A stretch of 53,410 nucleotides of DNA from Dehalococcoidia bacterium (GTDB taxonomy: Bacteria; Chloroflexota; Dehalococcoidia; UBA2979): NCBI GenBank assembly GCA_020845735.1, contig JADLFF010000041.1, positions 1 to 53,410 on the forward strand. Direction: 5' to 3'. How positions within the stretch are numbered: position 1 is the first letter of the stretch; every line of letters starts with the position of its first letter. Below the pieces are notes generated by a model. The model worked only from the letters and a program-made list of their open reading frames with translations, did no database searches and had not been told where the DNA came from. The position numbers and the translations under genes were made by a program. Positions 47,282 through 53,410 of the stretch are shown in pieces.

Positions 47282-47610
47282 TGCCGAGCCCCCACCCTCT
47301 GCCGCTCGCCCCGCGTCCGACCCGCCCGCACTCGCCGGCCCCGACCGCGCCGTCTTCCGTTCGCCCTGAGCCTGTCGAAGGGCCAGCCGTGCAGAGGGGA
47401 CCCGAACCGCCCTCGTTCCCCACCGGTCCCAGTGATCACCACCCGCACGCCCTGGCCCGCCGCCCCCCGCTCGCCGTCGGCCTCCCCCATCCGTTCGCCC
47501 TGAGCCTGTCGAAGGGCCAGCCGTGCACCCGGGTCTCGAAACGCCCGTTCCGCCCGCCGTCCTCGGCGGCCGCCAGTGATCGAGGGCCGCTCCTCTTCGG
47601 CGTTCCGACC
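47282..47610. repeat. Repeat-bearing stretch after the M42 gene
   Basis: GCCCT type at 47358-47383 and 47491-47517. Both are followed by CCAGCCGTGCA, a flank shared with copies at 48895 and 50371. No gene. Confidence 0.85.
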
Positions 47611-47684
47611 GGGGAGCGCGAGGGGCGCAGCCCCTCGCATGAAGCGAGGGTGGGTGGGCGGGTGACCGGCCCAGAGGGCCGTCC
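47611..47684 (+). repeat. Composite hairpin/G-quadruplex element, copy 6
   Basis: Hairpin GCGAGGGGC GCA GCCCCTCGC (47618-47638), linker ATGAAGCGA, G4 motif GGGTGGGTGGGCGGG (47648-47662), spacer TGACC, second hairpin GGCCC AGA GGGCC (47668-47680). One of the two copies that precede a forward-strand gene (73 bases before the MgtE-like start). Confidence 0.9.
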
Positions 47685-47712
47685 TCAGATCGCCCGACTC
47701 CGTTGCACCCGA

Positions 47713-47728
47713 GGCGGGTCGACCCGCC
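47713..47728. promoter_or_regulatory. Perfect 16-bp palindrome before the MgtE-like gene
   Basis: GGCGGGTCGACCCGCC, ending 28 bases before the ATG. It could be a dimeric operator or a leader hairpin near the weak ribosome binding site. Confidence 0.45.
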
Positions 47729-47756
47729 GGCTCACCTGCCGCGGGCGGTCCCCCCG

Positions 47757-48722
47757 ATGACTACCGAACCGCACGCCCTGCAGTCCGCGGCGTTCCGCAT
47801 GACCGAGCGCGTCCCCCTCGCCGCGCCCGGCGACACCGCCGAGGCGATGCGCGCCGCCCTCGCCGGCCGCCGGTTCGAGTCGGCCGCGGACATCGCCGTC
47901 CTCGAGGGCGACCGCCTCGTCGGTCTCGTGCGCCTCGAGGACCTCCTCGCCGCCCCGCCCGAGGCGACCGCGGCCTCCCTCATGGACGACGACCCGCCGG
48001 TCGTCGCCCCCGGCGTCGATCGCGAGCTCGCCGCGTGGAAGGCGGTGCGGCACGGCGAGGGCTCGCTCGCCGTGACTGACGAGGCCGGGCGCTTCCTCGG
48101 ACTGGTGCCGCCGCCTGCCCTGCTGTCCGTGCTGCTCCAGGAGCACGACGAGGACCTCGACCGCGTGGCCGGCATCACCCGTGCCGCCGAGGGCGCACGC
48201 TCCGCCAGCCTCGAGCCCGTCGCCAGCCGCCTGAGGCACCGCCTGCCGTGGCTCATCGTCGGCCTGCTCGGCGCCGTCGTCGCCGCCGAGATCGTCGGTG
48301 CCTACGAGAACGCCCTCGAGGCGAACGTGGCGCTCGCCTTCTTCCTGCCGGGCATCGTCTACATGGCGGACGCTGTCGGCACGCAGACCGAGACGCTCGT
48401 CGTCCGAGGGTTCTCCGTGGGCGTCCCGCTCGGCCGCATCCTCGTTCGCGAGCTGGTCACCGGCCTCGTCGTTGGCGCCGTGCTCGCGCTGGTCCTGTTG
48501 CCCGTCGTCGTGGTGCGCTGGGGCGAACCCCGAGTCGCGCTGTCGGTCTCCCTCGCGCTGCTCGCCGCCTGCTCCGTCGCCACCGGCATCGCGATGACCC
48601 TCCCCGCGGGGCTCTCGAGGCTGGGCGTCGACCCTGCCTTTGGCAGCGGGCCGCTGGCCACCGTCGTCCAGGACCTGCTCTCGATCCTCATCTACTTCGC
48701 CGTCGCCTCGGCCCTCACATAG
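47757..48722 (+). CDS. MgtE-like divalent cation transporter lacking the N-terminal domain
   Basis: 321 residues against about 450 for standard MgtE. Residues about 15-145 form a CBS pair (SLMDDDPPVVAPGVD; GSLAVTDEAGRFLGLVP). Residues about 160-321 form a five-helix channel domain with LPGIVYMADAVGTQTETLVVRG matching the MgtE GNAGSQSATLVIRG region and DPAFGSGPLATVVQDLLSILIYF (in outline) matching the pore helix. The superhelical N domain that senses Mg is missing, so gating must differ. ATG at 47757 chosen; the ribosome binding site is weak. Confidence 0.8.
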   Translation: MTTEPHALQSAAFRMTERVPLAAPGDTAEAMRAALAGRRFESAADIAVLEGDRLVGLVRLEDLLAAPPEATAASLMDDDPPVVAPGVDRELAAWKAVRHGEGSLAVTDEAGRFLGLVPPPALLSVLLQEHDEDLDRVAGITRAAEGARSASLEPVASRLRHRLPWLIVGLLGAVVAAEIVGAYENALEANVALAFFLPGIVYMADAVGTQTETLVVRGFSVGVPLGRILVRELVTGLVVGAVLALVLLPVVVVRWGEPRVALSVSLALLAACSVATGIAMTLPAGLSRLGVDPAFGSGPLATVVQDLLSILIYFAVASALT

Positions 48723-48955
48723 TCCCGAGGCATCGCCGCCTGCCGAGGACAGCTCCGCCCGCCGAGGGCAGCTCCGTCCGCCGAGCCCCCGCTGTCCCCC
48801 GCTCGCCCTGACGCGCCGCCGTTCACCGTTCGCCCTGAGGCCGTCGAGCCCCCCGGCCACGGCTCGTCCTGAGGCGGTCGAAGGCACGCCTACCCCGTTC
48901 GCCCTGAGCCTGTCGAAGGGCCAGCCGTGCACCATCGAGTCGAAACGCCAGCACC
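48723..48955. repeat. Repeat cluster after the MgtE-like gene
   Basis: CCGCCGAGGACAGCTCCG-type direct repeats at about 48735-48785, two decayed GCCCT-type copies (48826-48851 and 48860-48886) and a full copy at 48895-48921 followed by CCAGCCGTGCACCATCGAG. No gene. Confidence 0.8.
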
Positions 48956-49026
48956 GGGAGCTCGAGGGGCGAAGCCCCTCGGTGGAAAAGGGTGGGCGGG
49001 CGGGTAACCGCGCCGGAGGCGCGTCC
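48956..49026 (+). repeat. Composite hairpin/G-quadruplex element, copy 7
   Basis: Hairpin CGAGGGGC GAA GCCCCTCG (48963-48981), linker GTGGAAAA, G4 motif GGGTGGGCGGGCGGG (48990-49004), spacer, second hairpin CGCGCC GGA GGCGCG (49009-49023). It ends 13 bases before the stop of the reverse-strand gene at 49040. Confidence 0.9.
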
Positions 49027-49039
49027 TCACCCTCGAGGG

Positions 49040-49567
49040 CTACGAGCCGTCCTCGACGACCGCCCACACCGCCTCTTCGGTCGCGTGCTGCACGCGGCCC
49101 TCGCGGAGCAGGCGCGTGAGCAGGCGGTTGTCGAACCCGTAGAGGGAGAAGTACGCCTGCAACTCCTCGATGCGTGACCGCTGCTCGAGGATGACGGCGA
49201 GCACCAGCTCCCACTCGAGAGGCAGCACCGGCACCTTCACGCCCGCCACATCGAGCTGCACGCGCGCGTCCCACAGCGACGGCACATCGAACGGAGAGAT
49301 CGACTCGTAGCGTCCGTGGAAGGTCGGCCGCCCGAAGACGAAGACCGGCACCCCGTAGCGCATGAAGTGGAGGCGTTCCGCGGCCATGTACGCCCCGCGG
49401 CCCCACTTCTGGGCCACGCCGAGCATCTGTGACATCGAGGTCAGCGTCTCGGTGGTGACCACGAATTCGAGGTTGGGTGACGACGCATCGAGGTCGCGCA
49501 GGGCGAGCGACACGGCGCCGATGAGCGCCCACGGAGAGCCGCCCGCAGCCTCCTCGACGACCCGCAC
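49040..49567 (-). CDS. Nucleotidyltransferase-like protein of unknown function
   Basis: 175 residues from the GTG at 49567. The layout ALIGAVSLALRDLDAS, NLEFVVTTET, VPVFVFGRPTF, VPVLPLEWELVLAVILEQRSR and RLLTRLLREG resembles MNT/AbiEii-type nucleotidyltransferase folds with a C-terminal helical pair, but the catalytic GS-x10-DxD motif is not intact, so activity is doubtful. The frame stays open about 50 bases upstream and reads plausibly (PATLDKLQDRFEAQRG), so the true start may be a non-standard codon near 49630. Confidence 0.45.
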   Translation of the reverse strand: MRVVEEAAGGSPWALIGAVSLALRDLDASSPNLEFVVTTETLTSMSQMLGVAQKWGRGAYMAAERLHFMRYGVPVFVFGRPTFHGRYESISPFDVPSLWDARVQLDVAGVKVPVLPLEWELVLAVILEQRSRIEELQAYFSLYGFDNRLLTRLLREGRVQHATEEAVWAVVEDGS

Positions 49568-49684
49568 GAGCGGGCCGAGGACTCCACGTTGCGCCTCGAA
49601 CCGGTCCTGAAGCTTGTCAAGCGTGGCAGGCTCCCCCAGTACCGCCGCCCCGGCGCGGCAGCGCCCCCGCTGACCGCTCGCACC

Positions 49685-49690
49685 ATCCTA
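49685..49690 (-). promoter_or_regulatory. Possible -10 element for the nucleotidyltransferase-like gene
   Basis: TAGGAT on the reverse strand. The predicted start site near 49678 leaves a leader of about 110 bases to the GTG, or about 50 bases to an upstream start. Confidence 0.3.
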
Positions 49691-49757
49691 GGAGGCCACT
49701 GCGTTACGCGCCTTATGCCTGCGCGCCGTGCGTCCGAGGAATGAGATCATCGACCGC

Positions 49758-50345
49758 ATGACATCCCCATCCCCCGCGCCCGCACCCCTCGAGGGCCCCT
49801 GGCTCCGCCTGCGTCCCGTCGCGGAGCCCGACCTCCCCACCATCCTCGAGTGGTTGCGGGAGCCCGAGGTGCTCCACTGGTGGGACAACGAGCTCGGGAG
49901 CCTCGAGGAAGCCCGCGAGGAGTTCCTCGAGCCCGACCCGCGCGACCCCGGCGCCGGCTACCTCATCGAGGAGCAGGGCAGCGCGCTCGGCTACATCCAG
50001 TGGTGGCAGCGCTCCGACGACGAGATGGACGCGCACTGGGCCGGCATCGACATCTTCATCGCCGACCCCACCGCTCGAGGCCGCGGCGTGGGCACCGAGG
50101 CGGTGCGCATGCTCCTCGCCTGGCTCTTCGAGGAGCGCCACCTCCACCGGGTCACCATCGACCCCGAAACCGGCAACGCGAGGGCGATCCGCTCCTATCA
50201 GAAGGCCGGCTTCCGCCTCGACGGCGTCCTGCGCCACAACGACTTCATGCGCGGCGCCTGGGTCGACACCCAGATGATGTCGATCCTCGAAGACGAATGG
50301 CCCGAGGCGAAAGCCGCCTGGGACGCCGAGCGCGCTCTCGGCTGA
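49758..50345 (+). CDS. GNAT acetyltransferase, AAC(6')/RimJ-like
   Basis: 195 residues. LRLRPVAEPDLPTILEWL, EVLHWWDNELGS, IQWWQRSDDE, the acetyl-CoA loop ARGRGVGTEAVRMLL and DPETGNARAIRSYQKAGF. The layout is close to aminoglycoside 6'-N-acetyltransferases, but similar chromosomal proteins acetylate other amines, so resistance should not be assumed. ATG at 49758 chosen; a GTG at 49728 is in frame. Confidence 0.8.
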   Translation: MTSPSPAPAPLEGPWLRLRPVAEPDLPTILEWLREPEVLHWWDNELGSLEEAREEFLEPDPRDPGAGYLIEEQGSALGYIQWWQRSDDEMDAHWAGIDIFIADPTARGRGVGTEAVRMLLAWLFEERHLHRVTIDPETGNARAIRSYQKAGFRLDGVLRHNDFMRGAWVDTQMMSILEDEWPEAKAAWDAERALG

Positions 50346-50848
50346 CGGGCGCCACACGCCTCGCCTCCCCCCGTTCGCCCTGAGCCTGTCGAAGGGCCAG
50401 CCGTGCACCATCGGTGCGAATCGAGCTGCTCCCCGCGCCGTCATCCGTTCGTGGTGAGCCTGGCGAACCACCCCCGCCGTCATCACAGACCCCGAATCGA
50501 AGGCCTCCCGGCCCCCCGCCTACCCCGTTCGCCCTGAACCCATCGAAGGGCCCGCCGTGCACCGTCGGTGCGAATCGAGCCGCTCCCCGCGCCCTCATCC
50601 GTTCGTGGTGAGCCTGGCGAACCACCCCCGCCGTCGTCACGGAGCCCGAATCGAAGGCCTCCCGGCCCCCCGCTTACCCCGTTCGCCCTGAGCTTGTCGA
50701 AGGGCCCGCCGTCGGCAGCCGGTGGAGTCGAGCACGGCCTCCCGAGCTGGCGCGCACACTCCCGGACCCTCGATTCACAGCACCGAGGCAGGCCCGCGCT
50801 TCGACAAGCTCAGCGCGAACGGAGGACAGCGCGGGCTCATCGGTGACC
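50346..50848. repeat. Tandem repeat cluster before metE 3' end
   Basis: Two consecutive 154-base units (50371-50524, 50525-50678) and the start of a third at 50679. Each unit holds a GCCCT-type repeat, a GTGCGAATCGAG box, a GTGGT-type repeat and a CCCGAATCGAAGGCC box. A reverse copy with stem GCGCT/AGCGC lies at 50796-50822. No gene. Confidence 0.9.
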
Positions 50849-50922
50849 GGGGAGCGCGAGGGGCGAAGCCCCACGCGGGGAAGAAGGGTGGGAGGGCGGG
50901 TAACCGGCCCGGAGGGCCGTCC
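50849..50922 (+). repeat. Composite hairpin/G-quadruplex element, copy 8
   Basis: Hairpin GCGAGGGGC GAA GCCCCACGC (50856-50876, one A/A mismatch), linker GGGGAAGAA, G4 motif GGGTGGGAGGGCGGG (50886-50900), spacer TAACC, second hairpin GGCCC GGA GGGCC (50906-50918). It lies 114 bases beyond the metE stop; the bases between hold nothing that I recognise. Confidence 0.88.
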
Positions 50923-51035
50923 TCAGATCCGCGCCGGCGCCGCTCGAGCACTACCGGACCTCGAGGACCAGGCACGCGAGGCTGCGGGCGCGACCCGGCG
51001 TCCGGGGCGCCCCCGCAGCTCCGAGGCGAGCTCGC

Positions 51036-53330
51036 CTAGAGCGCCGCGCGCAACTCGCGTGCCGCCGCCACCATGTGCTCCAGCGCCGGCACCGTCTCCT
51101 CGTACCGCCGAGTCTTGAGCCCGCAGTCCGGGTTCACCCAGACCAGGTCCGGGTCCAGCACCTTCATCGCCTCGCGCAGCCGCCCGCCCATCTCCTCCGA
51201 GGGCGGCACGCGCGGCGAGTGGATGTCGTAGACCCCCGGCCCGATCTCCTTGTCGTACTTGAAGTCGCGGAACGCCTCGAGCAGCTCTGCGTCCGAGCGC
51301 GAGTTCTCGATCGAGATCACGTCCGCGTCGAGGTCCGAGATCGCCTCGATGATGTCGTTGAAGTCCGCGTAGCACATGTGCGTGTGGATCTGCGTGTCGT
51401 CACGCACCCCCGAGGCCGACAGCCGGAAGCACGGCACCGCCCACGCGAGGTAGCCCGTCCAGTCGCTCTGGCGGAGCGGCAGCCCCTCGCGGAGGGCCGG
51501 CTCGTCGATCTGGATCACCTTGATCCCCGCCGCTTCGAGGTCCACCACCTCGTCGCGGATCGCCAGGGCGATCTGCCGGCACGTCTCCGCGCGCGGCTGG
51601 TCGTCGCGCACGAACGACCAGTTGAGGATCGTCACCGGCCCGGTGAGCATCCCCTTCATCGGCCGCGCGGTGAGCGACTGCGCGTACGTCGACCAGCGCA
51701 CCGTCATCGCCTCGGGCCGCGCGACATCGCCGAAGACGATCGGCGGCTTCACGTAGCGCGAGCCGTACGACTGCACCCAGCCGAAGCGGGTGAAGGTGAA
51801 CCCCGCAAGGCGCTCACCGAAGTACTCCACCATGTCGTTGCGCTCGGGCTCGCCGTGCACCAGCACATCGATGTCGAGCTGCTCCTGGAGGCGCACCACG
51901 CGCTCGATCTCCTCCTCGATCACCCGCTCGTACTGCTCCTCGGTGAGCTCCTTGTCCGCGAGGGCGGCCCGCGCCTCGCGCAGCTCGCTCGTCTGGGGGA
52001 AGGAGCCGATCGTCGTCGTCGGGAAGGCCGGCAGCCCGAGGCGTGCACGCTGGGCCGAGCGCCGCTCGATCACGTTGCCGTGGCGGCGGTAGTCCGCCTC
52101 GGTGGTCGCCGCCACGCGGGCCCGCACCTCTGCGTTGTTCGTCCGAGGCGACGTGCGCCGCGACTCGAGGGCCGCGGCGTTGGCCGCGAGGGCGTCCGCG
52201 ACCGCGTTCCGGTCCTCGAGCGCCTGCGCCAGCGTCCCCACCTCGTCGACCTTCTGGTTCGCGAACGCCAGCCACGAACGCACCTCGGCGTCGAGGCGGT
52301 TCTCGCGCTCCAGCTCGATCGGCGCGTGCATCGTGGAGCACGAGGTCGACACGATCACGCGGTCCGGCCCCACCAGCTCACCCAGCTCTCCGAGGAGCTT
52401 GAGCGACGCCTCGAGGTTGTTGATCCAGACGTTGCGCCCGTCGACCACGCCCGCCGCGAGGAACTTGCCCCCCGGCAGCCCGTGCTTGCGCAGCTGCTCG
52501 AGGTTGCGCTGCCCTCGATGCAGGTCGAGGCCGATCCCGGCCACCGGCAGGTTCGCGAGGGCAAAGAACGATTCGTCGACGTCGCCGAAGTAGGTCTCCA
52601 CGAGGAGCTTCGTGCTCCCGGCCGCCCCCGCGAGCGTCGTGTACGCCCGCGTCAGCGCCTCGAGCTCCGCGGGCGTGCGGTCCTCGACCAGCACCGGCTC
52701 GTCGAACTGCACCCACGCGGCGCCCGCGTCGCGCAGCAGGCCCAGCATCTCGACGTAGACCGGCAGCAACGAGGGCAGCAGCGACAGCCGGTCGAAGCCC
52801 TCGGCGTCCGGCGACTTGCCCTGGAGGAGGTACGTGAGGGGCCCGACCAGCACCGGCACCGTCTCGATGCCCGCCGCGCGCGCCTCGAGGTACTCGTCCA
52901 GCGGCTTCCTCGAGGCCAGCCGGAACGTCGACTCAGGCCCCAGCTCCGGCACGATGTAGTGGTAGTTCGTGTCGAACCACTTCGTCATCTCCATCGCCGT
53001 CACGTCGAGGCCGTCCGTCTGGGCGCCGCGGCCCATCGCGAAGTACGTGTCGAGATCCACGTCCGCCTCGAGGGGCTGTCGGTAGCGGGCGGGCACCGCG
53101 CCCACCATCGCCGTCGTGTCCAGCACCTGGTCGTACAAGGAGAACGTGTTCGAGGGGATCAGCGCGATGCCCGCGTCGCGCATGCGCGTCCACGCCTCGA
53201 GGCGGAGGGTGCGCGCCGTCTCCAGCAGCTCCTCGCGGGAGACCTTGCCGTCCCAGTACGCCTCGGTGGCGCGCTTCAACTCGCGGCGAGTGCCGATGCG
53301 CGGATAGCCAACGACGTGTGATAGCGCCAT
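51036..53330 (-). CDS. metE: Cobalamin-independent methionine synthase
   Basis: 764 residues, full length. Transfers a methyl group from 5-methyl-tetrahydropteroyl-polyglutamate to homocysteine. N-terminal barrel begins HVVGYPRIGTRRELK; the catalytic C-terminal barrel has TTTIGSFPQT, DVLVHGEPERNDMVEYF, the Zn ligands in IHTHMCYADFND (His and Cys), IENSRSDAE (Glu) and VNPDCGLKTR (Cys). The ATG at 53330 (MALSHVVGYPRIG) has GAGGAG upstream; the longer open frame before it is leader. Stand-alone gene. Confidence 0.97.
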   Translation of the reverse strand: MALSHVVGYPRIGTRRELKRATEAYWDGKVSREELLETARTLRLEAWTRMRDAGIALIPSNTFSLYDQVLDTTAMVGAVPARYRQPLEADVDLDTYFAMGRGAQTDGLDVTAMEMTKWFDTNYHYIVPELGPESTFRLASRKPLDEYLEARAAGIETVPVLVGPLTYLLQGKSPDAEGFDRLSLLPSLLPVYVEMLGLLRDAGAAWVQFDEPVLVEDRTPAELEALTRAYTTLAGAAGSTKLLVETYFGDVDESFFALANLPVAGIGLDLHRGQRNLEQLRKHGLPGGKFLAAGVVDGRNVWINNLEASLKLLGELGELVGPDRVIVSTSCSTMHAPIELERENRLDAEVRSWLAFANQKVDEVGTLAQALEDRNAVADALAANAAALESRRTSPRTNNAEVRARVAATTEADYRRHGNVIERRSAQRARLGLPAFPTTTIGSFPQTSELREARAALADKELTEEQYERVIEEEIERVVRLQEQLDIDVLVHGEPERNDMVEYFGERLAGFTFTRFGWVQSYGSRYVKPPIVFGDVARPEAMTVRWSTYAQSLTARPMKGMLTGPVTILNWSFVRDDQPRAETCRQIALAIRDEVVDLEAAGIKVIQIDEPALREGLPLRQSDWTGYLAWAVPCFRLSASGVRDDTQIHTHMCYADFNDIIEAISDLDADVISIENSRSDAELLEAFRDFKYDKEIGPGVYDIHSPRVPPSEEMGGRLREAMKVLDPDLVWVNPDCGLKTRRYEETVPALEHMVAAARELRAAL

Positions 53331-53380
53331 CACGGAGCTCCTCGGAACGTGCAAAGCAAAGGTGGAGACGACGGTCGTTA

Positions 53381-53386
53381 ATCGTA
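53381..53386 (-). promoter_or_regulatory. Probable metE -10 element
   Basis: TACGAT on the reverse strand in an AT-rich patch (GTACGATTAACG). The leader would be about 44 bases, too short for a cobalamin or SAM riboswitch unless the true start site lies outside the window. Confidence 0.45.
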
Positions 53387-53410
53387 CCCCCCGCACCTCC
53401 GAGGCGGGAG

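Noticed and set aside
49617..49622. TTGACA consensus -35 near the nucleotidyltransferase-like gene
   Set aside because: On the reverse strand no -10 hexamer follows at 16-18 bases, and the site lies within the probable coding extension.
49758..50345. Aminoglycoside resistance gene
   Set aside because: The resemblance to AAC(6') enzymes is at the level of GNAT subfamily motifs; chromosomal context and lack of mobile elements do not support a resistance label.
53331..53410. Cobalamin or SAM riboswitch before metE
   Set aside because: Only about 44 bases lie between the likely start site and the ATG, with no recognisable riboswitch core; sequence outside the window was not available.

Overview
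The window is about 70% G+C by eye, uses many GTG start codons and ATGA/GTGA gene overlaps, and carries mostly conserved housekeeping and central-metabolism genes with no phage, plasmid, transposase, CRISPR, rRNA or tRNA signal that I can see. The gene mix (a cobA-hemD fusion inside a C5-pathway hem operon, a flavin/F420-type LLM oxidoreductase, LiaF-like proteins, a lone pstB with phoU, lipoprotein-anchored proteins) and the repeat types suggest an uncultured Chloroflexota (Dehalococcoidia-like) chromosome. That placement is an inference from family knowledge; an actinobacterial origin is not excluded.

Layout. 1-6045: tetrahydropyrrole operon hemA(partial)-hemC-cobA/hemD-hemB-hemL, tightly overlapping. 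6085-6497: HicAB toxin-antitoxin pair. 6701-11749: phosphate neighbourhood (Na/Pi symporter-like protein, then pstB-phoU) interrupted by recQ. 12063-15521: four overlapping genes (DUF72, two lipoproteins, GNAT). 16297-19188: alpha/beta hydrolase with an altered nucleophile, an Asp-box beta-propeller and a sirtuin. 19295-23272: TlpA-like thioredoxin, cupredoxin lipoprotein, a phosphotransferase divergent from a DUF1932 reductase, and a PNPOx-fold protein. 23572-28914: shortened 3-hydroxyacyl-CoA dehydrogenase, M20 peptidase, LLM oxidoreductase, EamA transporter, class III CoA transferase. 29337-35534: two chained leader ORFs followed by gltB-gltD. 36043-41132: MacB/FtsX-type ABC exporter divergent from LiaI/LiaF-like membrane proteins. 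41454-53330: FAD monooxygenase, Maf, 23S rRNA/tRNA uridine methyltransferase, M42 peptidase, MgtE-like transporter, a nucleotidyltransferase-like protein, an AAC(6')-like acetyltransferase and metE (reverse strand, start inside the window).

The unusual content lies between genes. Almost every non-operonic gap holds short repeats of three linked kinds: (i) a hairpin with a constant loop and swapped stems (GCCCT/AGGGC, GTGGT/ACCAC, GCGCT/AGCGC); (ii) a CGAATCGAG box downstream of it; and (iii) from 16 kb on, eight copies of a roughly 72-base composite element made of a hairpin, an A-rich linker, a four-tract G-quadruplex motif with single-base loops, a fixed 5-base spacer and a second hairpin. 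The stems of the second hairpin vary with compensatory changes, and the quadruplex loops vary while the G tracts do not. All eight lie on the same strand, and six abut the 3' ends of reverse-strand genes. I consider this element the best candidate for something undescribed. Genome-wide signals visible here include strong over-representation of the palindrome CCTCGAGG, which appears to draw in rare Arg codons, and a class of leaderless promoters with TANNNT placed exactly 6 bases before the start codon.
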